DNA of 39,054 nt from an uncultured Nitrospiraceae bacterium (GCA_937138415.1 CAKZPA010000028.1:1-39054); one strand, 5' to 3'; counted from the stretch's first letter, positions 1 to 8,240 are shown. Made by a program: numbers and translations. The notes: generated by a model from the sequence alone, not told the origin.

Positions 1-1
1 G

Positions 2-196
2 GGATTGACTCCGGAATACCTCGGGGTATTCAGCACCTGTTCACCGATAAGACCGAACCCTATAGGAATGTCGGTCGTGAGGGTTCTGAATATCGAAAAC
101 AATGTTATTACCGTGAAGGGCATCGACATGATAGATGGCACGCCGATTTTGGATATCAAGCCTCTCGCGGGGCTCCTGAGGGATCGAGAGGCGTGA
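2..196 (+). CDS. TrmO/TsaA-family protein, C-terminal part (5' end outside window)
   Basis: The frame is open from base 2, so the gene begins upstream of the window. The visible 64 or so residues contain the signatures of TrmO (TsaA, tRNA N6-threonylcarbamoyladenosine methyltransferase): a SPIRPNPIG motif (family form SPxRPNPIG) and DGTPILDIKP near the end. The first residues seen (STCSPIRPNP) correspond to the family's FATRSP region, so about two thirds of the protein is missing. Its TGA stop overlaps the GTG start of the next gene (GTGA), indicating an operon. A second, complete paralogue lies at 14594-15103. The family call is secure; the substrate is not provable from a fragment. Confidence 0.8.
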   Translation, partial: GLTPEYLGVFSTCSPIRPNPIGMSVVRVLNIENNVITVKGIDMIDGTPILDIKPLAGLLRDREA

Positions 197-1040
197 AGAT
201 AACGACGCTCATCGAAAACACCCCCTCTGGCAACCGAGTAGCGCTGAAAGCCGAGCACGGGCTCTCGCTGCACATAGCGTTCGGGAACGCCTCTCTCCTC
301 TTTGATATCGGTGCCTCCGCTGCATTTTCCGAAAACGCCGAGGCACTCGGTATCGATCTGAAAAACGTCGACGCCGTTGTGTTGTCACACCACCATTACG
401 ACCATGGCGGTGGGTTGAAACGCTTTCTCTCATTGAACCAGCGCGCCAACATCTACCTGAAAAGACCGCCGGACGGCGAGCTCTACTTCAAGTCACCCAT
501 ATTACCGAAAAGGTACGTAGGATTGGAGAGCGACGTCTTGCAGGCATGTACAGAAAGATATATTTTTGTCGACCGGTTGACCGAGATACTCCCCGATGTC
601 TTTATCATTACCGATATCGGCGCGACGCATCCGAAACCTCAGGGGAACAAAAACTTACATATCAAGAGACAAAACGGCTGGACCCCGGATATCTTCTCAC
701 ACGAGCTGGTCATGGTCATCAGAGAGAACGATGAAATCGTCCTCTTTACCGGCTGTGCCCACAACGGCGTCCTCAACATGATCAGTGCCGTCGAACCACG
801 TTCAGCAGATCGCCCATCAAGGCGGTCGTCGTCGGCTTCCACTTAATCGGGTCTTCAAATCCCAATGTGCCCGCTGACAGTGAGAGAGACATTCATCGCA
901 TAGCACGTGAAATCCTCGCCCGACCGATCAGAGCGGTTTACACAGGGCATTGTACAGGCCAGAGAGCGTATTCCATTTTAAAAGACGTGCTCGGAGAGAG
1001 ACTACAGCATCTACGCACCGGGATCGTTTTTCACGTATAA
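193..1040 (+). pseudogene. Metallo-beta-lactamase-fold hydrolase (COG1237-like), frameshifted
   Basis: The GTG start overlaps the stop of the TrmO-like gene. The N-terminal frame carries the metal-binding SHHHYDHGGG motif and runs to about residue 200 (GCAHNGVLNMISAVE). After about position 793 the family-like sequence continues in the next frame: PIKAVVVGFHLIG, then YTGHCTGQRAY, ending at TAA 1038-1040. One missing base between about 790 and 812, for example in the GAACC run, would restore a protein of about 282 residues, normal for COG1237 (7,8-dihydropterin-6-yl-methyl-4-(beta-D-ribofuranosyl)aminobenzene-5'-phosphate-synthase-like) proteins. The lesion is either a real frameshift or a sequencing error. 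The actual substrate is unknown. Confidence 0.75.
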
Positions 1041-1064
1041 GAAAAGCGGCCGTGACGCACCAAA

Positions 1065-1853
1065 CTATTTCGACCGTGATGTGAGTGCCTGCGAAAGCAA
1101 TTTCGCAACCTTTTGACCGGAGAGCAGCATGCCGCCGAAGATCGCTCCCATGCGAGGCCCCCCAAATGTCGCATTCGCAGCCATCCCCGCGACGTACAGC
1201 CCGGGGAACACCTCTCGGGTATTTTTCAACGTAAGGGTCTCTGCCTTATCGGACCACATCGATTTCTCTCCTTCGATCTTGCCGCTCGGGGTCTTCAGCT
1301 TCCCCGGCACCTTATTCTGCACGAGCCTGACGACGGACGTTTCGTGGCCAGTTGCGTCGATGACGAACCGCGCGCGCACAGCGAGCGGATCTACGTGGAG
1401 ATGGGCCATTTCAACCGCGGACCAGTTCAGCACGAGACCCATCACGCGTGACGGGCGCATGACGACATCCTCTGCCGTGACACAGTTAAAGATCCCCACG
1501 CCGGATTTGACGGCTCCGGCAATGAGACAGGATATCGCCTCGATCGAATCCGCGGTATAGTAATTTTCCTGGAACATTCGGTATCTGATGCCGAATTCCT
1601 CCAGTATTGGCAGCGCAGTTTTCTGCACGACAATTTCATTGAACAACATGCCGCCACCCCACATGCCGCCCCCGCAGCTCAATTTTCGCTCGATGAGGAT
1701 GACCTTCTTCCCCGTCTTCGCCAGGTAATGTCCCGCGACAAGCCCGGACGGACCCCCACCGACAATGGCGACGTCAGTAACAAGATGAGCGGTCAATTTC
1801 TCCCAAAATCGTTCGACGATCGCCTTCGTTATAACGACTTCATCCAATTCCAT
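1065..1853 (-). CDS. thi4: Thiazole biosynthesis protein Thi4, probably sulfide-dependent type
   Basis: 262 residues; makes the ADP-thiazole precursor of thiamine from NAD and glycine. An FAD/NAD dinucleotide-binding motif VGGGPSG sits at residues 31-37, the [10 protein letters not shown] signature at 60-69, and the C-terminal [20 protein letters not shown] block is intact. At the position of the sacrificial cysteine of yeast Thi4 (CMDP) this protein has His153 (LHVDP), as in methanogen enzymes that use free sulfide catalytically. ATG 1851-1853 is preceded by GGAGG. I saw no TPP riboswitch upstream. It is convergent with the MBL gene and divergent from yedE. Sulfide use is inferred from the His and implies an anoxic, sulfide-containing cell. 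Confidence 0.93.
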   Translation of the reverse strand: MELDEVVITKAIVERFWEKLTAHLVTDVAIVGGGPSGLVAGHYLAKTGKKVILIERKLSCGGGMWGGGMLFNEIVVQKTALPILEEFGIRYRMFQENYYTADSIEAISCLIAGAVKSGVGIFNCVTAEDVVMRPSRVMGLVLNWSAVEMAHLHVDPLAVRARFVIDATGHETSVVRLVQNKVPGKLKTPSGKIEGEKSMWSDKAETLTLKNTREVFPGLYVAGMAANATFGGPRMGAIFGGMLLSGQKVAKLLSQALTSRSK

Positions 1854-2118
1854 GCATTTCCTCCCTCAGTCATAGAGACATATTCACGGTACAAAAATTC
1901 TGTGGATGATTGTAAAACATTTTTTCATTGCTGTCCAAAATTTTCAGGTTCCCCTCCAATGTAGCCGCAACAAATACCCTCGCGTGTCATTCATTAAGTC
2001 TATATATGGCGAAATATCAATAGATATTAAATATTTCACTTATTCTCCCGATGCCGTTACAATTTCTCTGTAACCGCCTTTCTTTTGAAACCACTATGAC
2101 GGCAGGAGGATTCTGACC
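1854..2118. promoter_or_regulatory. Divergent thi4/yedE intergenic region with an AT-rich dyad
   Basis: This 265-bp spacer separates thi4 (minus) from yedE (plus) and must hold both promoters. A perfect 7-bp inverted repeat, GAAATAT (2011-2017) and ATATTTC (2031-2037), lies in AT-rich DNA about 80 bp upstream of yedE. It could be an operator or promoter element. I saw no convincing -35/-10 pair and no TPP-riboswitch core. yedE has a clear GGCAGGAGG ribosome-binding site just before 2119. Confidence 0.3.
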
Positions 2119-3210
2119 ATGGCCACTTTCAAAAATTTCTTCGCGACTCGTTGGGGTATCATCGGTGTTGGGGTTTTTATCGGCATTCTTGCCCCGTTGC
2201 TCCAAAAATGGGGGAACCCCGGCAACATGGGCATTTGCGTCGCGTGCTTCGACCGCGATATTGCCGGAGCCCTCGGTCTGCACAGGGCCGCCCTCGTGCA
2301 GTACATGCGCCCGGAGATCATCGGCTTTGTCCTCGGCTCTTTTTTTGCCGCATACGCGTTCAAAGAGTTCCGGCCACGGGCAGGATCGGCCCCTATCGCT
2401 CGCTTCGTTCTCGGAATTTTCGCGATGATCGGCGCGCTCGTTTTTCTCGGTTGCCCGTGGCGTGCCCTCCTTCGCCTTGCAGCCGGAGATTGGAATGCAA
2501 TCCTTGGCCTCCTGGGTCTCGTGTCGGGCGTGTGGATCGGCACGAGATTCCTGAAAGGTGGGTATAACTTGGGCCGGTCTCAACGCACGCACACATCGGT
2601 AGGATGGATACTTCCTCTGATCACGGCGGGGTTCCTCTTGATGATGCTCCTCGATCCACAGGTCGAAGGGCAAGGGAGGAGCAATGTTCTGTTCTACAGC
2701 CTGAAAGGGCCCGGTTCGATGCATGCGCCGATCGCCGTATCATTGGCGGTCGGACTAGGCGTTGGAATCCTCGCGCAGAGAAGCCGTTTTTGCACGATGG
2801 GCGCGATCCGGGATCTGATCTTGTTCCGCCAAGCCCATCTCTTTCTCGGCATCGTCGGTCTCGCCGTTGCGGCTTTCGTGACAAATCTCGTTCTCGGCCA
2901 ATTCCGTCCGGGGTTTGCCGGTCAACCCGTAGCCCATACGATGCATATGTGGAATTTCGCAGGGATGGCGCTCGCGGGTCTCGCGTTCGCTCTGGCTGGC
3001 GGATGCCCTGGCCGACAGCTCTTTCTCGCAGGCGAAGGAGATGGAGATGCGGCAATATTCGTGTCAGGAATGATCATAGGAGCCGCGTTTGCGCATAATT
3101 TCGGGCTTGCGAGCTCTCCCGCCGGGGTCGGACCCAACGGTATTCTCGCGGTCCTTATTGGGTTTGCGGTCTGTCTCGCCATTGGATTTACCATGAGAAA
3201 ATCAGTGTAA
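2119..3210 (+). CDS. YeeE/YedE-family membrane transporter (selenium/sulfur uptake type)
   Basis: 363-residue polytopic protein rich in Gly/Ala/Leu membrane segments, at least eight by eye. It carries YedE-family cysteine motifs: GNMGICVACFDRD near residue 35-47, FLGCPWRALLRL near 113-124, QRSRFCTMGAIRDL near 220-233 and GGCPGRQLFLAGEG near 295. The two halves are internally similar (GCPWR/GCPGR), typical of YeeE/YedE. The family carries thiosulfate (YeeE) or is linked to selenium metabolism (YedE). The neighbouring TusA- and DUF3343-like genes match the genomic context described for the selenium-linked branch. The substrate (selenium or sulfur) is inferred, not shown. Confidence 0.88.
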   Translation: MATFKNFFATRWGIIGVGVFIGILAPLLQKWGNPGNMGICVACFDRDIAGALGLHRAALVQYMRPEIIGFVLGSFFAAYAFKEFRPRAGSAPIARFVLGIFAMIGALVFLGCPWRALLRLAAGDWNAILGLLGLVSGVWIGTRFLKGGYNLGRSQRTHTSVGWILPLITAGFLLMMLLDPQVEGQGRSNVLFYSLKGPGSMHAPIAVSLAVGLGVGILAQRSRFCTMGAIRDLILFRQAHLFLGIVGLAVAAFVTNLVLGQFRPGFAGQPVAHTMHMWNFAGMALAGLAFALAGGCPGRQLFLAGEGDGDAAIFVSGMIIGAAFAHNFGLASSPAGVGPNGILAVLIGFAVCLAIGFTMRKSV

Positions 3211-3222
3211 GGAGGAGGCGAC

Positions 3223-3438
3223 ATGGGTACCATTGTCGATGCGCGAGGTCTCTCGTGTCCGCAACCAGTGTTGATCACGCTGGAAGAGATGAAGAAAGTC
3301 GCGGGCGGTGAATTGGTCGTTCTGGTCGATACGGATACGTCCAAAGAAAACATCATCCGTGCGGCCGCTTCACAGGGATGGACTGCGACGGACATTGTGC
3401 CGGAAGGACAAGGATATCGCATCACGATCCGGAAATAA
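3223..3438 (+). CDS. TusA-like sulfur carrier protein
   Basis: 71 residues, the normal length for TusA/SirA/YedF-N domains. The family signature with persulfide-forming Cys12 is present (DARGLSCPQPV, CPxP). It starts 12 bp after yedE with an AAGGAGGAGGCGAC ribosome-binding site. TusA-like proteins accept sulfur (or selenium) as a persulfide and hand it to partners; next to a YedE transporter it most likely receives the imported chalcogen. Confidence 0.93.
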   Translation: MGTIVDARGLSCPQPVLITLEEMKKVAGGELVVLVDTDTSKENIIRAAASQGWTATDIVPEGQGYRITIRK

Positions 3439-3443
3439 GCGAT

Positions 3444-3995
3444 ATGCCACTCTTCGGTGTGTCCAGAAAAAAAGTGAAAAAAGCACCGAGTTCCCCAAAT
3501 GCCGATCGGGGGATACTGGTATTTGAGAACACGAGCGAGGTTATTCGAGCCGAGACCATTCTCAGGCAGAGTGGATGGGCGATTCGCGTCATGGGTCCCC
3601 CGCCGGAAATACGCACTGGGTGCGATCTCGTCATCGAATTCCCCCTCATCGAAAAGCTCCACATTCTGCGGAGGCTCGAAGAAGCGCGCGTAAAACCGTT
3701 GCAGGTTCTCCCGGTGAGCGGTCCGCTGCTCAAACCGGTCGACCTTTTTCACATCAAGGACTTCGGAAAGCACTTAATGGTCAGAGCAGCAAACATGAAA
3801 CTGACCGTCGATAAAGAGACGTTGATGATCGTGAATATTTCGGGTGGTGGGTGCCCCGATGTGCCATACCTCGCGAGCTCCATGATCGGCAAACATCTTG
3901 CTGCTGCGCCTTCGCCGCGGGAAATCGGCCATACCCTTTGCGGATACGCCTTGCAGCTGGCGTACGAGGAAGCGAAAAAGAGATGCTCGCTATAG
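3444..3995 (+). CDS. DUF3343-type putative Se/S carrier with extra C-terminal domain
   Basis: 183 residues from ATG 3444, five bases after the tusA stop; upstream in-frame codons overlap tusA and are not used. Residues about 22-95 resemble DUF3343 (ILVFENTSEVIRAETIL, then Cys60 in TGCDLVIEF). The C-terminal half has a conserved-looking SGGGCPDVPYLA block (133-144, Cys137) and HTLCGYALQLAYEEAKK (Cys166). DUF3343 proteins often accompany TusA/YedE genes. The three well-placed cysteines fit redox or chalcogen transfer, but no biochemical role is established. The stop overlaps the next gene by 13 bases. Confidence 0.7.
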   Translation: MPLFGVSRKKVKKAPSSPNADRGILVFENTSEVIRAETILRQSGWAIRVMGPPPEIRTGCDLVIEFPLIEKLHILRRLEEARVKPLQVLPVSGPLLKPVDLFHIKDFGKHLMVRAANMKLTVDKETLMIVNISGGGCPDVPYLASSMIGKHLAAAPSPREIGHTLCGYALQLAYEEAKKRCSL

Positions 3996-4888
3996 TCGGA
4001 ACCATCCCCGACAGTACGTTCCCGCTCGTTTCGGGCGACGTTGCTCTCGAAAACGATAGACTGCGAAGCGGAGACTACTCTTTCCCTTTGGAGCGAGGCA
4101 CTGCGGCACTGATCGCCGCGGCAATAAAGACGCTCGATGTCTTTCACAAACCCCGACCTTTCGTCTATCTCGTCGGGGATATCGGGCGGGGTGACGGCAG
4201 CCGCAGACTTTACGAATATTTCACGCGCTCTGTTGGCGCGACAGATTTCTCGGCGATGACGTTGCACTACCTCATGCCCGATGTGGACTGGTGCAACAGA
4301 ATCGTATTCGCTCTCGAAGATATGGCGGTCCGGCCCGTTCTCATTGCCGACGCGGGAGCCATGTACATGGCCAAGATGAGCGGCAACGCCCCCCTCTTCG
4401 ATGTCTTCACGCCTGATGCCGGAGAACTCGCGTTTCTCGCTGACGAAGACGCACCCCACCCTTTCTATACGAGGGGATTCATTCTGCACGAAGAAAACCT
4501 TGTGCCTGACCTCATACAGCGCGCCTACGCACACGACAACGCTGCACGCTACCTCCTCGTCAAAGGGGAAAGAGACTATATAGCCTCGAAGGACGGCATC
4601 ATCGAGATCGTCAGTGAACCGCTCGTTCCCGCCCTCGAGCCTATCGGCGGTACCGGAGATGTTCTGACCGGCATTCTGTCCGGCCTTGTAGAAACTGGTT
4701 TGGAAATCAGCAAAGCTGCCGCTCTCGCCGCACGGGCCAACAGATTCGCCGGACTTTTGGCCCAGCCAACACCAGCAACACAGGCTGGAGCAATAATCGA
4801 ACAGATCCCGCAGGTCCTCGACCTCCTCGTCAATTCACCCGAGAAACTTGCCATGGAAGCGATCACGAACAGAGCGAATACTCTCTGA
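3983..4888 (+). CDS. NAD(P)H-hydrate dehydratase-like (YjeF C-terminal, ribokinase fold) protein
   Basis: 301 residues from ATG 3983. The open frame extends further 5', but only over the DUF3343 gene. Ribokinase-superfamily features are GDIGRGDGSRRLY (residues about 63-75), FTPDAGELAFL and the anion-hole/catalytic motif GGTGDVLTG near residue 227. It has only the C-terminal dehydratase-like domain of YjeF/NNRD; the epimerase domain is absent. Canonical members repair hydrated NAD(P)H using ADP. Its fixed place in a sulfur/selenium module suggests a different substrate, or repair linked to that pathway; this is inference. Confidence 0.75.
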   Translation: MLAIVGTIPDSTFPLVSGDVALENDRLRSGDYSFPLERGTAALIAAAIKTLDVFHKPRPFVYLVGDIGRGDGSRRLYEYFTRSVGATDFSAMTLHYLMPDVDWCNRIVFALEDMAVRPVLIADAGAMYMAKMSGNAPLFDVFTPDAGELAFLADEDAPHPFYTRGFILHEENLVPDLIQRAYAHDNAARYLLVKGERDYIASKDGIIEIVSEPLVPALEPIGGTGDVLTGILSGLVETGLEISKAAALAARANRFAGLLAQPTPATQAGAIIEQIPQVLDLLVNSPEKLAMEAITNRANTL

Positions 4889-4936
4889 TGTGCTCCGAGC
4901 GATCGGATTTCTTCAGACGTTGACAAGCAGGAAATT

Positions 4937-5161
4937 ATGAAACCCATACGCCCCGACATGACTGTTTTAGCGGTGCTTCAATGGTGTAGCCAGACTGAAA
5001 GCATCTTTAGAAACTATGAAACGGTGACAGGGAGCTGCATTCTATGCGATCATTTATTTGAACCCTTATCAAACGTTGCCGAAAAATATTCGATTGATCT
5101 TGAACAGTTATTGGCAGATTTGGAGCAGTGTAAAGGTTCTCGTTCAAGCATGTCTCCATGA
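4937..5161 (+). CDS. DUF1858-like small redox-disulfide protein
   Basis: 74 residues. The pattern MTVLAVL...SIFRNYETVTGSCILC...DLEQLLADLEQC matches DUF1858 (ScdA N-terminal / hybrid-cluster-associated redox disulfide domain): helix, then G-x-C34-x-x-C37, then an Asp-Leu-x-x-Leu-Leu helix. It follows the NNRD-like gene by 48 bases on the same strand, so probably belongs to the same transcript. Electron or chalcogen transfer is a reasonable guess only. Confidence 0.65.
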   Translation: MKPIRPDMTVLAVLQWCSQTESIFRNYETVTGSCILCDHLFEPLSNVAEKYSIDLEQLLADLEQCKGSRSSMSP

Positions 5162-5225
5162 ACATAGGTCATATATTGTGAGCTTTGTAGCAGGTTCCGC
5201 AGAGCGGTGGAAGCGGATTCTCCTT

Positions 5226-5498
5226 TCATTCCGCCTTCAATTTTTCTAGTCCGCTCGTAACATCATTTTTGGATAGAAGGCCCTCAATAAAATCAAACCC
5301 TTTTCTGTTGACCGCCATTCTTCTTTCGTAGAAGTCTCTGAAATTCTGGCAGTCCGATTTGTGATATGCACATATTTCCCGCTAATTCCGCAGCACGCCG
5401 CAAGGTATGCGCCCGCTATCCGATTCAAGGCATAGTGAGGCATCGAAAAATAATTTTTCATGAACAGTCGCACGTTTAAAAACATTTTTCGTGTTCAT
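5226..5498 (-). pseudogene. Small Cys-rich protein gene downstream of feoB with in-frame TAG
   Basis: ATG 5496-5498 overlaps the feoB TGA (TGATG), a classic coupled start. The frame runs 38 codons, meets TAG at 5382-5384, then continues open for 51 more codons to TGA 5226-5228. Both halves look protein-like: CGVLRN before the amber codon, REICAYHKSDCQNF and FDFIEGLLSKNDV after it. Together they give a 90-residue protein with cysteines clustered around the stop. Explanations are a nonsense mutation, a sequencing error, or (least likely) amber recoding. I do not recognise the family. The rest of the 5162-5225 gap between this gene and the convergent DUF1858-like gene shows nothing. Confidence 0.45.
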
Positions 5499-7483
5499 CA
5501 TATCCCTATCATGAGCGCACCGCGATACGCGACTATACCAGCCGCGTAGGACAGAAACAGCATAAAGGCAAAGGAGAGCAAGAACCACCGCCAACTGCCC
5601 ATCTCCTGCTTCATAACGACGAGCGTGGCGACGCAGGGGACAAAGAGCATCAGCATGACCAGGAAGGAGAGTGCTGTCGCGTGCCCCATGACGCTCGCGA
5701 GAATAACCCTGATGCCTTCCTCACCGACACCGTAGAGTACGCCGAGGGCAGCTATCGCATTCTCCCGCGCGGCGATTCCGGACAGTAAAGCTACGATCAT
5801 TTTCCAGTCAAGTCCCATAGGGCGACCAACAGGCTCAAGAAAACGTCCCACCGAACCGAGGATGCTGGTTTCGATATCACCTCCGGGAATGTGAGACAAA
5901 AGCCAGAGAAGAACGGAAAAGAGAACAATAATCGAGCCCGCTTTCCTGAGAAAAGCTATTATCCTCTTCCAGACAACGATGCCGATCGTTCTCGGGTTCG
6001 GCTTATGGTAAAAGGGGAGTTCCATAATAAACGGCATGTGCATTGGTGTAAAGAACAGTTTGCTCACAATCATGCCAGTGAATCCCAGTACCAGGATATT
6101 TCCAGCGATAAGTAACCACGAAATAAGGAATGCGTCTTTGCCGAAGATAGCAGCAGCGATGAGCGTAACAACCGCGAGCTTCGCCGTGCAGGGAACAAAC
6201 GGGGTCAGGAAAATAGTGAGCAACCGTATTCTGCCCGATTCTAGTATTCTGGCACCCATGACAGCCGGCACATTGCACCCGAATCCCAGGCAGAAAGGAA
6301 GGAAGCTCTTTCCGTGAAGTCCGATAAAGTGCATGAAACGGTCCATGACGAATGCCGCTCGCGCCATGTAACCCACGTCTTCGAGAAACGCCATGGCGGT
6401 AAAAAAAAAGAAAAGGACAGGGAGAAATGTGAGGACCGTTCCCGCACCTCCGACAAGGCCGTCAACAACGATACCCCTGACCCAGGGTGATTGGCCAAGG
6501 AGAGGTTCAATCCAGGTTACCAATACGCGCATCAACGATTCGAGAACCTGCTGTAAAGGCAACCCGAGACCATAGGTGATCGCAAAGACAACGGCAAGGA
6601 CACCAAAAAGGATAGGGATTCCGAGAGAAGGCCGCGTCAGGATGTCATCGAGACGGTCAGTGAAGAGAATTTGGCCTCTCTTGAATTTCGATGTCGCGGA
6701 ACGGACCGCGCCTTCGATCCAGTCGTAGCGACCTCGAACGACCGCCAGGAGAGAGTCTTCATGTTCACGGAGGACTGCCTGCGTCCTGCGCCATACGTCG
6801 GCCGGCACAGACTGTGCCATTCTTTCCGTGACGTCCGGATCGCCTTCCATAATTTTCGTGATCGTCCATCTTATTAGATAAGGCGGGTCGATATACGGTT
6901 CAAGCAGTGCCGCTAGTTCGGCAAAGATGTCCCGGTGATCCTCGGCGACATCCGCGAGCGATGGATTGAAATTGTCGCCTTTTTCCGAAATGTGGAGGAT
7001 CGCCGAGACCAGTTCCTTGATCCCCTTGTTCTTCGAAGCGACCATCGGGACGACGGGAACCCCGAGATACTTCTCGAGCATCCGGACCTCGATGCGAACT
7101 CCCTGCTGTTCTGCGACGTCCATCATGTTGAGGGCAACGACGACGGGGACATTCAGGAGGAGAAACTCCGCGAGGAGGTAGAGACTTCTTTCGACCGCGG
7201 AAGCGTTCGCGATGAGCACGATCGCGTTGGGACGCTCGTTGATGATGAAATCCCTCGCGATCTTCTCTTCTTCAGAGTAAGCCGTTAAACTGTAACTCCC
7301 CGGAAGATCGACGATGCGGATTCTTCTTCCGTCGATGGAATAGTATCCTTCCTTTTTTTCGACCGTCTTGCCCGGCCAATTTCCCACGTGCTGGGAGAGG
7401 CCGGTCAAGATGTTGAAGACTGTCGATTTGCCGACGTTCGGTTGCCCGGCAAGGGCGACGAGAAGTTCGCCGTCTGCCGTCAC
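5498..7483 (-). CDS. feoB: Ferrous iron transport protein B
   Basis: 661 residues, within the normal range. The N-terminal G domain has G1 GQPNVGKST, G2 GNWPGKTVEKKEG, G3 DLPGSYSL and G4 NMMD. The C-terminal half contains the FeoB gate regions, with GFGCNVPAVMGAR and TPFVPCTAKLAV as family signatures, and many membrane helices. GTP-dependent Fe2+ uptake across the cytoplasmic membrane. GTG start overlaps the feoA TGA by four bases (GTGA). Part of fur-feoA-feoB; likely iron-repressed through the Fur operator at 8191-8207. Confidence 0.98.
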   Translation of the reverse strand: MTADGELLVALAGQPNVGKSTVFNILTGLSQHVGNWPGKTVEKKEGYYSIDGRRIRIVDLPGSYSLTAYSEEEKIARDFIINERPNAIVLIANASAVERSLYLLAEFLLLNVPVVVALNMMDVAEQQGVRIEVRMLEKYLGVPVVPMVASKNKGIKELVSAILHISEKGDNFNPSLADVAEDHRDIFAELAALLEPYIDPPYLIRWTITKIMEGDPDVTERMAQSVPADVWRRTQAVLREHEDSLLAVVRGRYDWIEGAVRSATSKFKRGQILFTDRLDDILTRPSLGIPILFGVLAVVFAITYGLGLPLQQVLESLMRVLVTWIEPLLGQSPWVRGIVVDGLVGGAGTVLTFLPVLFFFFTAMAFLEDVGYMARAAFVMDRFMHFIGLHGKSFLPFCLGFGCNVPAVMGARILESGRIRLLTIFLTPFVPCTAKLAVVTLIAAAIFGKDAFLISWLLIAGNILVLGFTGMIVSKLFFTPMHMPFIMELPFYHKPNPRTIGIVVWKRIIAFLRKAGSIIVLFSVLLWLLSHIPGGDIETSILGSVGRFLEPVGRPMGLDWKMIVALLSGIAARENAIAALGVLYGVGEEGIRVILASVMGHATALSFLVMLMLFVPCVATLVVMKQEMGSWRWFLLSFAFMLFLSYAAGIVAYRGALMIGI

Positions 7484-7743
7484 GCAGTCTTATCTTCCTC
7501 TTCGCCCGCAGTCAGGCGCCGCACAACGATTTTTTGTGCCTGCCCCCGACCGATCGCGATCCGTGTACCATTCGTCGTGACGATAAGCGGCCCACCGATA
7601 TTCCTCACCATCCTGACCTTTATTCCAGACGTGATACCGAGCGAAGCGAGCCTGCCAATGAGCCCCGGCCCTCCCGAAACCGCCTGTATCACGCCCTCTT
7701 CACCTTCCCTAAGGGACACCAACGATACGACCTCATCTGTCAT
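7480..7743 (-). CDS. feoA: Ferrous iron transport protein A (SH3-like)
   Basis: 87 residues from ATG 7741-7743, preceded by GGAGAG. The longer open frame would run deep into fur and is rejected. FeoA/SH3 features: LIGRLASLGITSGIKVRMVRN and GTRIAIGRGQAQKIVVR. It overlaps the fur stop by 11 bases and the feoB start by four, so the three genes form one transcript. FeoA is a small cytosolic partner needed for FeoB activity. Confidence 0.95.
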   Translation of the reverse strand: MTDEVVSLVSLREGEEGVIQAVSGGPGLIGRLASLGITSGIKVRMVRNIGGPLIVTTNGTRIAIGRGQAQKIVVRRLTAGEEEDKTA

Positions 7744-8191
7744 TCGCGTTCTCTCCTTCCGAATCATGGTGCGACGCGCATACACCGCAGTATCCGCGTA
7801 TCTCGAGCGTGTGACTCTTTCCCGTAAAGTTCTTCTCGCGGCAAATCGCATCCTGCAATTTTTCGAGATGTTCCGAATAAAATTCGATGACTTTGCCGCA
7901 GCTTAAGCAGACCATGTGATCGTGGTGCTGGCGTCCGTGCCTTTGTTCGTAGATCGTCCCATGTTCCGTTTTGCTCACCTTTTCGACCAGCCCGCACTCG
8001 CAGAGCAAACTGAGGGTCCGGTACACAGACGCCCTCGATGCCTTCATCCCTCTCCTCTTCATATCAGCGTACAGAGTCTCCGGATCGAAATGCCCTTCGC
8101 AGGCAAAAGCCTCTCGAAGGATAACGGAACGCTCCTTCGTAAGGCGTTGGCCCTTTTCCTCGAGAAACCTTTTGAAAATTTCGCTATCCAT
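7733..8191 (-). CDS. fur: Fur-family metalloregulator (first copy, feo operon)
   Basis: 152 residues. Winged-helix region with SRASVYRTLSLLCECGLVEK, then the metal-binding HHDHMVCLSCGK segment and a C-terminal YCGVCASHH zinc site. Adjacent to feoAB, so an iron-responsive repressor (Fur) rather than Zur or PerR is most likely. ATG 8189-8191 has no Shine-Dalgarno in front of it; the putative operator overlaps the start codon. Autoregulation is inferred from that operator. Confidence 0.93.
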   Translation of the reverse strand: MDSEIFKRFLEEKGQRLTKERSVILREAFACEGHFDPETLYADMKRRGMKASRASVYRTLSLLCECGLVEKVSKTEHGTIYEQRHGRQHHDHMVCLSCGKVIEFYSEHLEKLQDAICREKNFTGKSHTLEIRGYCGVCASHHDSEGENANDR

Positions 8192-8207
8192 TGAGATTGA
8201 GTCTCAA
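8191..8207 (-). promoter_or_regulatory. Fur-box-like operator overlapping fur start codon
   Basis: Perfect dyad TTGAGA-N5-TCTCAA (17 bp), similar to the TGAGAATNATTCTCA form of the Fur box. It lies directly after the -10 element and reaches the first base of the fur ATG. A repressor bound here would cover the transcription start, implying iron-dependent autorepression of fur-feoA-feoB. Confidence 0.65.
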
Positions 8208-8210
8208 TAT

Positions 8211-8240
8211 ATTTTATGCTCTTGCAAGATTTATTGTCAA
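8211..8240 (-). promoter_or_regulatory. Sigma70-type promoter of fur-feoA-feoB
   Basis: On the minus strand TTGACA (8235-8240) and TAAAAT (8211-8216) are separated by 18 bp. The start site would fall near 8204, leaving a leader of only about 13 nt without a ribosome-binding site. The rest of the 8241-8432 gap up to the radical SAM gene shows no gene or clear terminator. Confidence 0.65.

Noticed and set aside
1854-2118. TPP riboswitch upstream of thi4
   Set aside because: The CTGAGA and ACCTGA-type core elements are absent on either strand.
2017-2724. 235-codon minus-strand frame under yedE
   Set aside because: Composition is rich in charged residues typical of an antisense shadow; yedE motifs are unambiguous.
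5382-5384. Pyrrolysine at the amber codon
   Set aside because: Not claimed: one TAG with no pyl genes in view is far better explained by mutation or error.
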